From Yinghuangia aomiensis (lineage in GTDB: Bacteria > Actinomycetota > Actinomycetes > Streptomycetales > Streptomycetaceae): DNA of 64,000 bases. Both the position numbers and the translations under genes were made by a program. The stretch is from the NCBI RefSeq assembly GCF_039542225.1, contig NZ_BAABHS010000038.1:10376-74375 (forward strand), written 5' to 3'. Shown here piece after piece: positions 8,483-18,031 of this stretch; positions within the stretch are counted from its first letter, which is position 1, and each line of letters begins with the position of its first letter. The notes under the pieces were generated by a model that was given only the letters and a program-made list of their open reading frames with translations, made no database searches and was not told the DNA's origin.

Positions 8483-9592
8483 TTGACGACTAATATTCCG
8501 CGATGGCGCACACCGATGGCCGTCGTTGTATCACTTTGTTTCCTGGCCGGCTGCTCCGCATGGCAAAAAGCAGCGGACGTTTCGCATGGCATCATGAAAG
8601 TCATCGACTATGTCGGCCTGAGCGAAGCAGCCAAGAAGGGGATGCACTACAGCAAGGTCGTCATCAACGCGATCACCGCTGCAGCTCAGCAACCAGCATG
8701 CGACCTTGTTTCGCCGGCTTTGCTCGCTGCACAGTTGACCCAGGAATCAAACGCGAACACTGACCCGCCCGACAGCAGTGCCGGTGCTCAAGGGATATCA
8801 CAATTCATGCCGGGGACCTGGAACGACCTCGTTGCCAGGGGGCGCGCGGTCGACGGGAACGGGGACAAGAAATACGACATCAGGGATCCGCAGGACGCGA
8901 TTCCCACGCAAGCCTACTTCGACTGCGAGGTCGCGGAGAAGGTGGCGAACGTGCCGGGCGACCGGATCGACAACATGCTCGCCGCCTACAACGCGGGCCC
9001 GGGTGCGGTGATCAAGGCGGGAGGTGTCCCGCCCTACGGGGAGACCCAGAAGTACGTCAAAAATATTCGCACCAACATGGAGACGTACGCCACACAGATA
9101 GTAGCGTCGGATACCTCACCCGCGTCCACCATCGGTTTGGAAATCGTTCGTCAAGCGCGCCAAGAAATCGGACTCCCCTATATTTGGGGCGGGGGCGACA
9201 AGAACGGGCCGACCGGAGGAGGATTCGACTGTTCCGGCCTCGTTCTCTACGCGGTATATCAAGCGCGGCGGGCCATGCACATCCAGCCCGACGTCCCCCT
9301 GGCCCACTACACCGGATATCAGGTGAAAGACGGCACCGGCCAGCCCGTTGCTGATCGGGCTCAGATGCAGCCGGGCGATGCCATATACATCTGGGCCGAG
9401 AACTCCGGACGCGGAGACGCCGCCCCGAAATCGGATCCTGTCCACGTAGTCATCTGGACGGGATCTGTCCGCGACCCGAAGACGGGTGCAACGACCGACA
9501 TCATCGAGGCACCGCGGCCGGGACGAAACGTACGGGCCGCAACCCTCAGCCAGTACGCGGGACGGCAGATCGCCATCCGGAGATTCTCGTGA
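8483..9592 (+). CDS. lipoprotein with lytic transglycosylase and NlpC/P60 domains
   Basis: 369 residues from TTG 8483, which follows GAGGCAGAATA; ATG 8516 is the alternative. The lipobox FLAGC places the lipidated Cys at residue 24. Domain 1 (about 75-190) is a lytic transglycosylase, with AAQLTQESN carrying the catalytic Glu, then GAQGISQFMPGTW and LAAYNAGPGAV. Domain 2 (about 215-369) is NlpC/P60, with FDCSGLV carrying the catalytic Cys and VHVVIWTG the His. The enzyme should cut both glycan and peptide bonds of the wall to let the conjugation channel pass, like VirB1-type hydrolases. It overlaps the next gene by GTGA. Confidence 0.85.
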   Translation: MTTNIPRWRTPMAVVVSLCFLAGCSAWQKAADVSHGIMKVIDYVGLSEAAKKGMHYSKVVINAITAAAQQPACDLVSPALLAAQLTQESNANTDPPDSSAGAQGISQFMPGTWNDLVARGRAVDGNGDKKYDIRDPQDAIPTQAYFDCEVAEKVANVPGDRIDNMLAAYNAGPGAVIKAGGVPPYGETQKYVKNIRTNMETYATQIVASDTSPASTIGLEIVRQARQEIGLPYIWGGGDKNGPTGGGFDCSGLVLYAVYQARRAMHIQPDVPLAHYTGYQVKDGTGQPVADRAQMQPGDAIYIWAENSGRGDAAPKSDPVHVVIWTGSVRDPKTGATTDIIEAPRPGRNVRAATLSQYAGRQIAIRRFS

Positions 9593-10245
9593 TCCGGATA
9601 CGACGCCTCATCGCCCTTGCGACTCCGGCTTTCGCCGTCCTCTTCGCCACCGCCGCGTGCAGCCTTCACAGCGGCCCGCCCAAAGCGGAGGGATATCGGC
9701 CTCCCACGCCGGCGGAGGTGCGTTCTTCCGGCTCTGCGGTGCCGCGGAGTCGAGACACCGCGACGGAATCCTCGGCGACCCTGGTGCCGCGTATTCCCTC
9801 AGCCACCCCTGCGGGGGTCCCGGCACCACAGCAGATCGACCGTCATGATGCCACCGCGACGAGCAAGTCGGCGGTTATTGTCATGTATGCCGCTGACACT
9901 GACATCGACCGGTCCCCGTACGACTCGATGTTGCGCACGCTGCCTTATCTGGACGAGACACTCGCGGCCGATTTTCGGGAAGCCAATCAGCAGTCGGGCG
10001 GAATGGGCGAATGGCTCGAATGGTCGACGCATCACGTGGTCACCACAGTCGTCGCCGAGCCCGCCATCGAAATGGGCCAACCAGCCGACACACCATTTGA
10101 CGCATACCGTAAATGGGCTGTCACCGTGACTCCACGGGGGCGTGACGGCTGGCAGGGCGAACCGTACACAACCGTGGTGTACACGACCTTGTCGCGCGAC
10201 GGTGTGGACGCGGCGTGGCAGGTCAGTGGAATCGTCGCTGACTGA
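9589..10245 (+). CDS. lipoprotein, last gene of the conjugation operon
   Basis: 218 residues from GTG 9589. The signal peptide ends in the lipobox ATAAC (Cys at residue 24), followed by a Pro/Ser-rich linker and a globular domain from about residue 90 (SAVIVMYAADTDIDRSPYDS; VVTTVVAEPAIEM; WAVTVTPRGRDGW; VVYTTLSRDGVDAAWQV). The strand-rich C-terminal domain resembles the outer domain of the 1298-2092 protein in style. Its predicted surface location and its place at the end of the operon suggest an outer part of the transfer channel. No enzymatic motif is seen. Confidence 0.6.
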   Translation: MIRIRRLIALATPAFAVLFATAACSLHSGPPKAEGYRPPTPAEVRSSGSAVPRSRDTATESSATLVPRIPSATPAGVPAPQQIDRHDATATSKSAVIVMYAADTDIDRSPYDSMLRTLPYLDETLAADFREANQQSGGMGEWLEWSTHHVVTTVVAEPAIEMGQPADTPFDAYRKWAVTVTPRGRDGWQGEPYTTVVYTTLSRDGVDAAWQVSGIVAD

Positions 10246-10597
10246 TTTCGATTCCGTTCCACAAGACCGCTTCCGGCGGCCCGACAGAGGAGGCCAACGC
10301 GGCGCGGCGTCCGAACCGATTCTGTTTTTTCGATTCCACCGACGATTCCGTGACCGGGTACCTGCCCTGGTTCTGCACCGAAGGCCTCCCGGGCCAACGC
10401 CGTCGCGGCAGCACTCCGAGGCGCTGATGCGGATCTGTGCCATCTGGGCGAGACTTCGAGGCCGTGCCTCATCTGGCCGCGGGCATGTCCGACACTCCGG
10501 TAACGCGCCGAGACGAGAAGGAGCGCGGAAACTTGCTGCGCCGGAACCCCCCTTCTGCACCCACCACCAGAGACGTATACACGCATGTACTCCGGGT
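10246..10597 (+). other. intergenic stretch after the conjugation operon
   Basis: About 350 bases with no convincing gene. It separates the operon from an accessory toxin-antitoxin remnant. I see no strong hairpin. The promoter of the downstream antitoxin is presumably near 10565-10597, where the base composition falls. Confidence 0.4.
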
Positions 10598-10861
10598 ATG
10601 TCTGATGCGATGATCCGTGTTTCGAGCGAGGTGCGTAACCGGCTGGCGGTGCTCGCGGAGTCGAGGGGGACGTCGATCCGGTCGCTGGTCCAGGAGTTCG
10701 CCGAGTCGACCCTGACCGACGAGGAGCGGGCCGAGCGGGCGAAGCGGACCCGCGCTTACCTGGCCGAGCACTTCGGGGTCGAGGTGTCCGACGAGGAGAG
10801 CAGCGACATGGGCCGCAGGCTCCGCGCGGCGTTCGCCGCGCAGCTCGGCGACGTCGCGTGA
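10598..10861 (+). CDS. ribbon-helix-helix antitoxin (MazE7/CopG-like)
   Basis: 87 residues from ATG 10598 (a second ATG at 10610 is possible). The N-terminal MIRVSSEVRNRLAVLAESR, with GTSIRSLVQEF after it, is a typical ribbon-helix-helix fold: one DNA-contacting strand and two helices. An acidic, helical C-terminus follows that would bind a toxin. The next frame starts inside the stop codon (GTGA at 10858), the usual antitoxin-toxin arrangement. It probably represses its own promoter. The partner is damaged, so this may now be an orphan. Confidence 0.65.
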   Translation: MSDAMIRVSSEVRNRLAVLAESRGTSIRSLVQEFAESTLTDEERAERAKRTRAYLAEHFGVEVSDEESSDMGRRLRAAFAAQLGDVA

Positions 10862-11109
10862 TCCTCCACCACCTCGTCCTCGACACTCCGTCCCTGGCCA
10901 CGCTCGCCTGCTCGTTGGCGCGTTCCGATCACCGGCTGCACCGCGAGGTGATGGACGAGGACCGGCGCCTGACCGTGCATCGCGACGCGGAACGCGCGGC
11001 CGCGTTCGCCGAACCGGTGCGGCCGATTGCCGAGGCGACCACGTCGGCCCGGGGCGTGCCTTACCACCGGCTGTCCAACACGAGTTCGAATGGATCTGGC
11101 GCGAGCTGA
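10858..11109 (+). pseudogene. truncated toxin partner (PIN-like start)
   Basis: The frame begins at GTG 10858, overlapping the antitoxin stop. Its first residues, VILHHLVLDTPSLATLA, resemble the start of PIN-domain or related toxins, with LVLDT as the first acidic motif. After about 60 residues the sequence loses any family look and runs into a fragment of another gene at about 11058. The usual length would be 120-140 residues. I infer a toxin truncated by recombination. Confidence 0.4.
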
Positions 11110-11297
11110 TCGTCCCGGACTACCTCAGCGGTATCACCATGCACGACGTCCCGGTCGTCACCTACATGATGGGCCAGCCCGGAGCGGGGAAGACGAACGC
11201 CGCGTACCTGGTGCGGCGCGCGGTGCGCCATCGCAGACCGGTGGCGGTCTCCGGGGAGACGTTCAAGAACAGCCATCCTGACTACTGGCACTCGTGA
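11058..11297 (+). pseudogene. zeta-type toxin (ATP/GTP-binding) N-terminal fragment
   Basis: The third frame from about 11058 reads ALPPAVQHEFEWIWRELIVP and then DYLSG, a run of hydrophobic residues, and Walker A GQPGAGKT. It stops at 11297 after HPDYWHS. This matches the N-terminal 80 residues of Streptomyces zeta toxins, kinases that phosphorylate UDP-sugars. There is no start codon in frame and the rest of the kinase is missing. It directly abuts a transposase scrap starting at 11294, so insertion and deletion probably destroyed it. Confidence 0.6.
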
Positions 11298-11410
11298 CCC
11301 ACCGCCGCCTGGCACGGGACTACGAAGTACTCCCGGCCAGCTCCGAGACCCACATCCGCATCGCGATGATCGACAACCTACTCAAACGCGCCACCGGCGA
11401 AACCACCCGC
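11294..11410 (+). pseudogene. IS5-family transposase C-terminal scrap
   Basis: The frame from GTG 11294 reads THRRLARDYEVLPASSETHI followed by RIAMIDNLLKRATGETT. This is the typical last 40 residues of Streptomyces IS5/IS1647-like transposases. Nothing of the catalytic core is present, and the open frame runs on to 11479 in unrelated sequence. It marks an old insertion at the end of the zeta-toxin fragment. Confidence 0.55.
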
Positions 11411-11583
11411 GCCGCTCCTGGCCCCCTGCTGTCCGTCTCGGTGCCGAACACTGCGGTGAGCGGCAGCCGCTGGTGGTAGCCGATCAGCGCCAGGTTCGCG
11501 GCGCGCAACGTGTTCGCTGTTTCCGTAACCGCACGGCCGGGGACCGGCGGTTACGGCATCCGCCGGTGGGTGGACGCCTCCTC

Positions 11584-11893
11584 TCACGGCGGGTCGGGCG
11601 GTGTGGTGCGCAGGGCGGTGAGGTTGAGGAGGGCGCCGGGTGCGCTCGGCGCGGTCGGTGATGGTGCGGGCGGCGTGGACGGTCTCGTCCTCCAGAGCGT
11701 CGCGGCGGGCCTCGGCGTGCCGGGTGGCGCGCTCGTGCTCGCGGGCGGTGCGGACTTGCAGGACCTGGTGTACGACGACGGTGGACGCGCCGAGCAGGTG
11801 CAGCGGAACGGTGACCCACAGCGGGGCGTTGACGGTGGCGGACAGCAGGGGGGCCAGGAGCGGCGCGGCGGTGGCGGTGAGCTGGTTGTTCAT
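11584..11893 (-). pseudogene. small membrane protein, frameshifted
   Basis: On the minus strand ATG 11893 begins MNNQLTATAAPLLAPLL, with one hydrophobic helix (LWVTVPLHLLGASTVVVHQVL) and a charged helical tail (REHERATRHAEARRDALEDE). Near 11640 the natural ending GALLNLTALRTTPPDPP followed by TGA at 11584 lies in another frame, so a single base change has shifted it. Size and topology recall small phage- or plasmid-borne membrane proteins. No function is assigned. Confidence 0.4.
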
Positions 11894-12145
11894 CGCGGCC
11901 CTCCGGGTGTGCCCGGGGCGGTGTTGCCCCGGATCTCCACCATCGGGGCCCGGGCACAGGGCCGAAGCCGGTTGCCGGCAAGGCCTGTCGATCACGGGCG
12001 GGATCTGCCGCGGGCGGGCGCCGGTGGGGGTCGGTGGCAGCGTTTCGCCGCGGAACGGCCCGCATGGGGTGGCGACTTGGCAGTTCTGGGCAGGCTGCGG
12101 GCCAGCGGTCCGCCTCGTGGGGCGGGGGGACATGTGCCGATCGTG

Positions 12146-12950
12146 ATGCCGGGCGAGGACCGGGTGTCGGAGGGGCCGCGGCGGGACCTGGTCGCGGCGC
12201 TGCACGAGCTGCATACGAACGCGGGCCGCCCGAGCACCCGCGAGCTGGAGAAGGCGATCGGCGCGGACCTCGCCCTGCCGGCGACGGTCAGCCGCGAGAC
12301 GCTCGGACAGCTACTCAACGGTAGGTCCGGGCCGGACTGGCCGCGCCTGGAGTCGGTGGTGCGGCACTTGACCGGCGCGTCCGTCGTCCGCCCGCGCCCG
12401 GACGCGGAGACGCAGGTCGCGCGTCCACGTGCTGTGGCAGGCAGACCGCGGCGCCGCCCGGCCGTCGACCGGCCGGGCCACGGGCCGCTCCCGCCCACGG
12501 AACACGGCCCCGCAGAAGGGGAGACCCGCCGCGGAAGTCGCCCCCCCAACCTCGCCCGTCCGCTCGGTACGCGGCGGTTGGTGACCCCTTCGCCGACCGC
12601 CGCATCACGGTCAATACGGTGGCCGTGTCCCCGGACGGGGCGCTCCTGGCCACCACCGGTGACCAGGACTCCACGACGGTGCGGCTGTGGGACCTGGCCA
12701 CCCAGCGTCCGATCGTTGCCCCCTCACCGGCCACACCGCCACAGTCAATGCGCTGGCGTTCTCCGCGGACGGTTCCCTGCTCGCCTCAGGCAGCCGGGAC
12801 AGGACGGTCCGATAGTGGGTCCCGGCCACCGGCCGCCAGATCGGCAACCCCCTCACCGGACACGCCGCCCCCGTCCACACGGTGGCGTTCTCCCCGGACG
12901 GGTCGCTGACCGTCGGCGGTGGGTCGCTGCAGAAGTGCGCCCTCTCACCG
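12146..12950 (+). pseudogene. HTH plus WD40-repeat protein, broken
   Basis: From ATG 12146 there is an N-terminal helix-rich domain (RRDLVAALHELHTNAGRPST; TVSRETLGQLLNGRSGPDW) of the kind found at the start of actinobacterial XRE/nSTAND-WD40 signalling proteins, then a low-complexity linker. From about 12600, in shifted frames, come WD40 repeats: TVAVSPDGALLATTGD, TVRLWDLAT, ALAFSADGSLLASGS, and then DRTVR with an in-frame TAG at about 12813, followed by TVAFSPDGS. The expected NTPase part is absent and only about three blades remain. At least one frameshift and one stop make it nonfunctional. Confidence 0.6.
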
Positions 12951-13039
12951 GCCCAGCCACGCCCCTCGCCGACCGGGCTTTCGGGGCCGATCGCGCCGCC
13001 CGGCCCGTGCAATTGCTGCCCCTCAGCACCCCGCACTTC

Positions 13040-13385
13040 GGTGCAGTTGGACAGGACGCCGACGGGCAGGTGGCGGCGGAGCTGGGTGAGGAGGCCGATC
13101 ATGACGGGGTCGGGTTCGCCGCGGTCTGCGCGCCAGGGGCCGAGGCTGGTGCGGATGTGCGGTCCGAAGTCGCGGGAGAGGCGTGTCGGTGACGTCGTCG
13201 GCCCATTCCTGGTCGGTGAGGATTCCGACGCGGGCGAGGCGGTAGGCGCGGTGCTGGTAGGCGTAGCGGTCGATGGTGCCGTGGGGGAGTCCGGCGAGGG
13301 TTTCGCTGGTGCGGGCGCCGGTGTTGTGCCAGTGGCGGAACAGGCCGTTCATGTCGAGAAGGAGGCCGTCGATGGTCGGGGGCAT
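13040..13385 (-). pseudogene. HAD-like hydrolase, frameshifted and truncated
   Basis: On the minus strand ATG 13385 begins MPPTIDGLLLDMNGLFRHWH, where LLDMNG corresponds to the DxDxT/V nucleophile loop of HAD phosphatases with Asp then Asn. A cap-like helical part follows to WADDVTD. The frame then shifts near 13185 to RLSRDFGPHIRTSLGPW and LPVGVLSNCT, where LSNCT is HAD motif II. The gene ends before motifs III/IV. The N-terminal four-fifths is recognisable and the C-terminus has been lost. Confidence 0.55.
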
Positions 13386-13431
13386 GGGGACTCCTTCGGC
13401 CGGGGTGGTTCAGACGCGGACGTGGCGGTGG

Positions 13432-13745
13432 TCAGCGGGCGGCGGCGGTGTTGTAGGCGGCGAGGTAGGTGTCGGCGGTGCGGGTCCAGCTGTAGGCGGT
13501 GTCGATGTGGCGGCAGCCGTTGGCGCCGCGTCGGCGGCGTTCGTGGTCGTCGCGGATGGCTGTGGCGCGGGCTGCGGCGAGGTCGTCGGGGTCGTCGGGT
13601 TTGACGAGCCAGCCGGTGGCGTGGGAGGTCGTGCGGGGTGACGGTGCGGGCGAGGCCGCCGGTGGCGGTCGCGATGGGCGGGGTGTCGCAGGCCATCGCC
13701 TCGAGGTAGACCATGCCGAACGGCTCGTTTACGGCGAGGGCGGCC
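13432..13745 (-). pseudogene. glycosyltransferase (GT4-like) C-terminal remnant
   Basis: On the minus strand, NEPFGMVYLEAMACDTPP is the E-x7-E nucleotide-sugar motif of GT-B glycosyltransferases (EPFGxxxLEAMA). After a frameshift near 13640 the sequence continues HATGWLVKPDDPDDLAAARA and ends YSWTRTADTYLAAYNTAAAR with TGA at 13432, a typical family-4 ending. Only the last ~100 residues of roughly 400 remain. Confidence 0.6.
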
Positions 13746-13973
13746 CTCCGCCTCGACCACGCAGCCGACACGACGTCGGACTGAACCGAGGCATCGGCGC
13801 CGCCGTGTGGTGCAACGTGCGACCCGACAGGGCCACGCCATACGAGCGCGCAGCCGCATGGTTGTGTCGAGCCAGACTCGACGCCGCCTGCCGCTCGGAC
13901 GCTGCACAACAAGGGCCCAGCCGATCAAACCCTTGCGCTCGGCATCCGGCACAGCCGGTCCGCGGGGCGCCGG

Positions 13974-15357
13974 TCAGCGTCGTGGCTGCGTCATTCGGGC
14001 GTGCAGAAGCACCGCGCGAGTCAGTTCGGCTCCGGCCTGGTGTTCCTTCGAGAGCAGCGCGGTCAGCCCGGCGGGGGCGCGTTTCCAGTGCAGGTGGAAG
14101 TCCGGGGCTGTGGCGGGGGCGTCGAGAAGGTGGTTCACCACGAAGTACGCCTCGGTGGGCCGGTCGCCCCAGCCATCGCCCCACCACAGGTGCAGGGTCG
14201 GTGCGCACGGCGCGGGATGCACGCTCCCGTCGGACATCACCGCCCACACTGTGCGGTCCAAGACCACAGACGCCAGTTCTCCGCCAGGCGGCAGGACGGT
14301 CGGAGCGAAGAACAGCCAGCAGCCACCGGGGAGGTCTCGACCGTGACGGTCACCTGCGTCCCGTAGGGCAGCAGCTTCTCGTCGGTGAGGAACGCGACTT
14401 CCAGCGCGGCCGCCGCGAGCGGGTGCGACGCTGCGGCGATCTCCCGCCATCCCTCAGCCAGCGCCGCCTCGTCCTGGGACGGCTCGTCGTCGTCCTCGTC
14501 GGCGGCGGGCAGCTCGTCGAGGAGGACCGGGATGACGATCGGCCACTCGACCGTCCCGAGCTTGCTGTGGATCCCGCTGCCGAAGGCACGGATGTCCATG
14601 CGCGTGTTGGCGACCCGGGACGCATGGATGCTGTCCGCCATGTCCAACAACGCCGCGTCCGCCTCGCGGCCGAAGCCCCCGTCGGCGGCGGCCCGGTGCA
14701 GCGTCTGCTCGCGTTTGCTATCCGGCACCTTCACCGCGAGGGGCGCGGCGCCCGGCTGCCGGCGGCCGATGACCTCCGGCAGGCGCAGGTGGTGCGGCCA
14801 CCACGGCAGCTCGTCCTGGCCTGCCAGCTCGGTGACCCGGTCCCAGCGGGCCTCGTACTCGATGCGCGGCTGCGCGGTGTCCGCGGCGACCAGCGCAGGA
14901 CCGCCGATCCCGATGTCTCCGTACAACGCGCACACGACCGCGACGTCCGATCCTCGGCGCGGTTTGAGCCGGCCGCGGCCGCGGCACCGGCGGAGGCCGC
15001 GCCGGACCGCTCCGTGTAGACGACCCGTACGACGCCCAGCGCGGTCTGCCAGTCCAGTGCGGGGCCTTGCCGGGTCTGCCGGTAGGCGAGCCACCGTCCG
15101 GGCGTTCGGTCGGCGTCCGTGTCGCGGTGCAGCAGCGCGGCACGGTGCCGGAACGCGTCGCTTCCCGCCGCCCACCGGTAGACGTTCTGCGCTTCCCACA
15201 GCGGGCTGTCCTGGCCCAGGCCGCGGTGTCGTCCGTCGACGGCTCGCTCCGGCGCCGGGAACCCGTCCTGCCGAAGCAGCCCGCACCACCCCCAAGTGCC
15301 CACGCCGAGCAGGGTGCGGACCTGCGGTGCCGTGAGATAGACCGTGCGGACGCCCAT
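13974..15357 (-). pseudogene. hypothetical ~450-residue protein with two frameshifts
   Basis: The start is ATG 15357 (MGVRTVYLTAPQVRTLLGV), an AlpA/excisionase-like helix-turn-helix beginning (YLTAPQV, then LWEAQNVYRWA). The frame shifts near 15010 into KPRRGSDVAVVCALYGDIGI, which continues for about 220 residues (EYEARWDRVTELAGQDELPW; MADSIHASRVANTRMD; WPIVIPVLLDELP). It shifts again near 14345 into WLFFAPTVLPPGGELASVVL and ends TQPRR at 13974. Codon use stays gene-like throughout, so the shifts may be recent or sequencing errors. Repeated aromatic and acidic motifs suggest one folded protein. I do not know the family. Confidence 0.5.
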
Positions 15358-15594
15358 CCGGCATCACTCCCCCGATAGCCCTGACACCTCCCCTCGCGCA
15401 AACACCCAACTCCGCAGATGCGCCCGGGAATCCACGCAGCTCACCGGTCCCCTTCCGGCTGCACGCCGGCCAGCGCGACGGGGAGGGTGGGCATTCGTCC
15501 CCGATGCCGGGCGGGATCTGTCCGCGTGGCCGCAGGAGCGCGGCCGCGGCCCAGGCCGAGGCGGTGAACTGCCAGCGCCCCGGCTCGTGGCCGT

Positions 15595-16212
15595 TCAAAC
15601 GGGCTGCGACGCCCCGGTGCTTGCCGTGGCCGTATCCCATGCCGCCTTCGCCGAGTTCCATTGCTGGCGCAGTCGAGGCGGCAGGTCGTTGTGGGCGCTG
15701 ATTTCGGCGACCAGCGGAGGAACGGTCACGGCGTGGGCATCGATGGAGACGAACCCGCGGGCGGCAAGGCGCAGGTGGGCGTGGTCGATTTCCGCGGGTG
15801 AGCGCCAGGTGACGGGGTTGAGCATGATCAACAGCATCGGGTTGGACACCAGAAGGCGTTCGTCGTTACCCCAGTCCCGGATCGCACGGTCCAGGACACG
15901 AAGGATGAGGACGGCCAGTTCGTCGTGGTCGAACCTGAGGATCCGGCGTACGTCCCGGTGCAGGGACACGACGAGGTGGTCGCGGCGTTCGGTCCCCCCG
16001 AGCGGCAGGTACATCCGGTCCCCACCGGGGGCCAGGAGGTAGTGCGGCGGCGACGGCTGCAGCGTCCGCTCGGCATCGCGGATGCGGTCGCCGTGGAACC
16101 GTGAGCGCCCCGCCCGGTCCGGTGCGCAGCGTTCCGCGGGCGCGGCGTGGCAGTGCGGGCATGTCCTCGTCATGGCCGCGGCACGCAGTTCGGGTGTCAG
16201 TTTCGGTGTCAT
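15595..16212 (-). CDS. zinc-ribbon-bearing hypothetical protein
   Basis: 205 residues from ATG 16212, which overlaps the stop of the upstream gene (ATGA). The N-terminus has a CPHCHAAPAERCAPDRAG finger followed by FHGDRIRDA, the small zinc motif common in streptomycete plasmid and phage proteins. The rest is helical, with HYLLAPGGDRMYLPLG, LRFDHDELAVLILRVLDRAI and VSNPMLLIMLNPVTW. The role is unknown. Coupling to the large Cys-rich gene upstream suggests they work together. Confidence 0.6.
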   Translation of the reverse strand: MTPKLTPELRAAAMTRTCPHCHAAPAERCAPDRAGRSRFHGDRIRDAERTLQPSPPHYLLAPGGDRMYLPLGGTERRDHLVVSLHRDVRRILRFDHDELAVLILRVLDRAIRDWGNDERLLVSNPMLLIMLNPVTWRSPAEIDHAHLRLAARGFVSIDAHAVTVPPLVAEISAHNDLPPRLRQQWNSAKAAWDTATASTGASQPV

Positions 16213-17745
16213 TGCGGGGGCTCCGGGGGTGAAGGCGTGCGGTCGTGCTGCGCGGGGCCGGGGATGCGAGCGCTGTCTGGGCCGTGCCGCGGGGAGGCCG
16301 GTGCCGAACGCGTCGGCGCGTCGGAGGCGTTCGGGTCGTCGTGCCAGCGGCGCAGGAGCACGGCCGCGTCCTGGAGGTGCTCGTCGGTGGCTCCGCTTCT
16401 GCCGCCGGGGAGGCCGATCGCACGGTTCAGCCGGGCTTGGAGCACGGGGATCAGCAGGTGGAGCTTGCGGGCTGTCCGGGGTACGAGCGTGTTGACTGCT
16501 GCCCGGAGTTCCGCGCCGTGGAGCGCCTGGACGGCGTCGGGGTCGGGAAGCGGCGGGTTGAACTGGCCGGGGGTGTGGTGGGCGAGCCAGTCCTCGGTGG
16601 CGGTCATGGCAAGCGCGAGCTGGGAGAGATGCCTGCGACCGCGTGCGGACGCCCATGACGCGCTTGAGGCGGCCGTGGACCATGGCAACGGGCACCTTGT
16701 GCCGGCGTCCGAGTCCCGCGGCCATCTCGTCGAGTACGCGGGTGGCGTGTCGGCGGCTCATGAATGGGACGGGCTCGCAGGTCTGGCACGGGACGCCCGC
16801 TGCGACGGTGGGGTTCGCGCCGCAGCTCCCGCACACGGTGCCGTCGCAGCCGAGGCAGATCCACTGTGCGTCGGCCAGGTCCGCGGCGAGGGCTTGCGCG
16901 GCGACGGGGTGGGTGCCGTGGAGGAGGTCGTCGGACTGGGGTCGGCATGCGCGGCGGCAGCGCGCCTCCGCCTCGGCGCTGTCGGCGCGGGCGACGAGTG
17001 CGTGGCGCAGGACCGGCGTGCGGGCGTCGATGTACGCGTCGTGGTCCGGATCCGCGGCGGTGAAGTCGTCGTCGGCGGCGTGGTGGGCCGCGGTGTAGGC
17101 GGCGAGGAGGCGCGGGTCCGCGCTGTTGCAGGTCTTGTCGTGCTCTTCGGCGTTGCCGAGGCAGCCGCACGCGAGGCGTTCGGCGCGGCCGAGGAACTCG
17201 GCGCCGCACCAGTCGCAGCGCGGGCACATCGTCCACTGGTAGGCGCCGTCGTTGTGCGTGCGCATGCCTGAGTCGGGGTGCGATTCCCACGGGCCGGCGG
17301 CGGAGTACGTGTCGGGGAGGGGGCCTTGGGCGAACAGGGCGGTGCCGCGCCATGCCTCGTGGACGTCGTGCAGCGGCAGGGGCGTCCCGTCCGGCCTGGT
17401 GTCGTCGTCGTGCTGGCCGTGTCCGCCGGGGTCCTGGTCCTCGGCTGCGTCGTTGGGGCCGTCGAGGGGCTCCCCCCAGAGATCCGATCTCTCCAGGTCG
17501 CAGTTGGAGGTGCATCCGGCGGCGGCGCACGCGAACCGCTGCCAGCCGGGCGGGGGGCGCAGTGGGTCGGCGTCGAACCAGATCCGGGCGTGGGGGAGCC
17601 AGAACGCGGGGCGGAACGTGCCGCCCGAGGCGTCGGTGAAGGCCTGCGGCCGGTAGAGCCACGTAACACCCAGGTGGTCGAAGAACGCCGACCACCAGGC
17701 GTGCAGCGCGGTGTCGAACCGGGCCGCCACGACACTGAAAGGCAT
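16209..17745 (-). pseudogene. large Cys-rich hypothetical protein, one frameshift
   Basis: ATG 17745 starts MPFSVVAARFDTALHAWWSA. The first ~360 residues hold several zinc-like pairs (CAAAGC, CPRCDWCGAEF, CGCLG, CLGCDGTVCGSCG, CQTC) and the phrase FRPAFWLPHARIWFDAD, reminiscent of phage/plasmid proteins that recognise a terminal DNA or RNA structure. Near 16645 the natural continuation (GRRHLSQLALAMTATEDWLA) moves to another frame and ends at 16209 in an ATGA overlap with the next gene. The whole would be ~510 residues. A single indel separates it from an intact gene. Confidence 0.5.
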
Positions 17746-18031
17746 GGGCGCCTCCGAACTACCAACTGGTTGCCCGATTAACGGGGGCCGACACGGTGAG
17801 GGTGCGCGCCGCCGCCGACTTCACCCGGACGGGCGACCCCGCCGGCGTTCCGGGCCCAGACCGGCCGTGTGGACCGCCGATGAACGCGGCATCCCGGCCC
17901 GGCAGATGACGCGTCGTCCACCCGAGCGGGTGAACTTCTTTCCGCACCTCCCGCGCGCACGGCTACCGTCTGGTTGTGGCCACCACACCGCGCTTCCCCA
18001 CCGGCTTCGGACCGTCGCGTCGGGGTGTCCA

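Noticed and set aside
16147..17271. 374-residue + frame opposite the large Cys-rich gene
   Set aside because: The minus strand carries the Cys pairs and coupled start/stop; the + frame is composition-driven.
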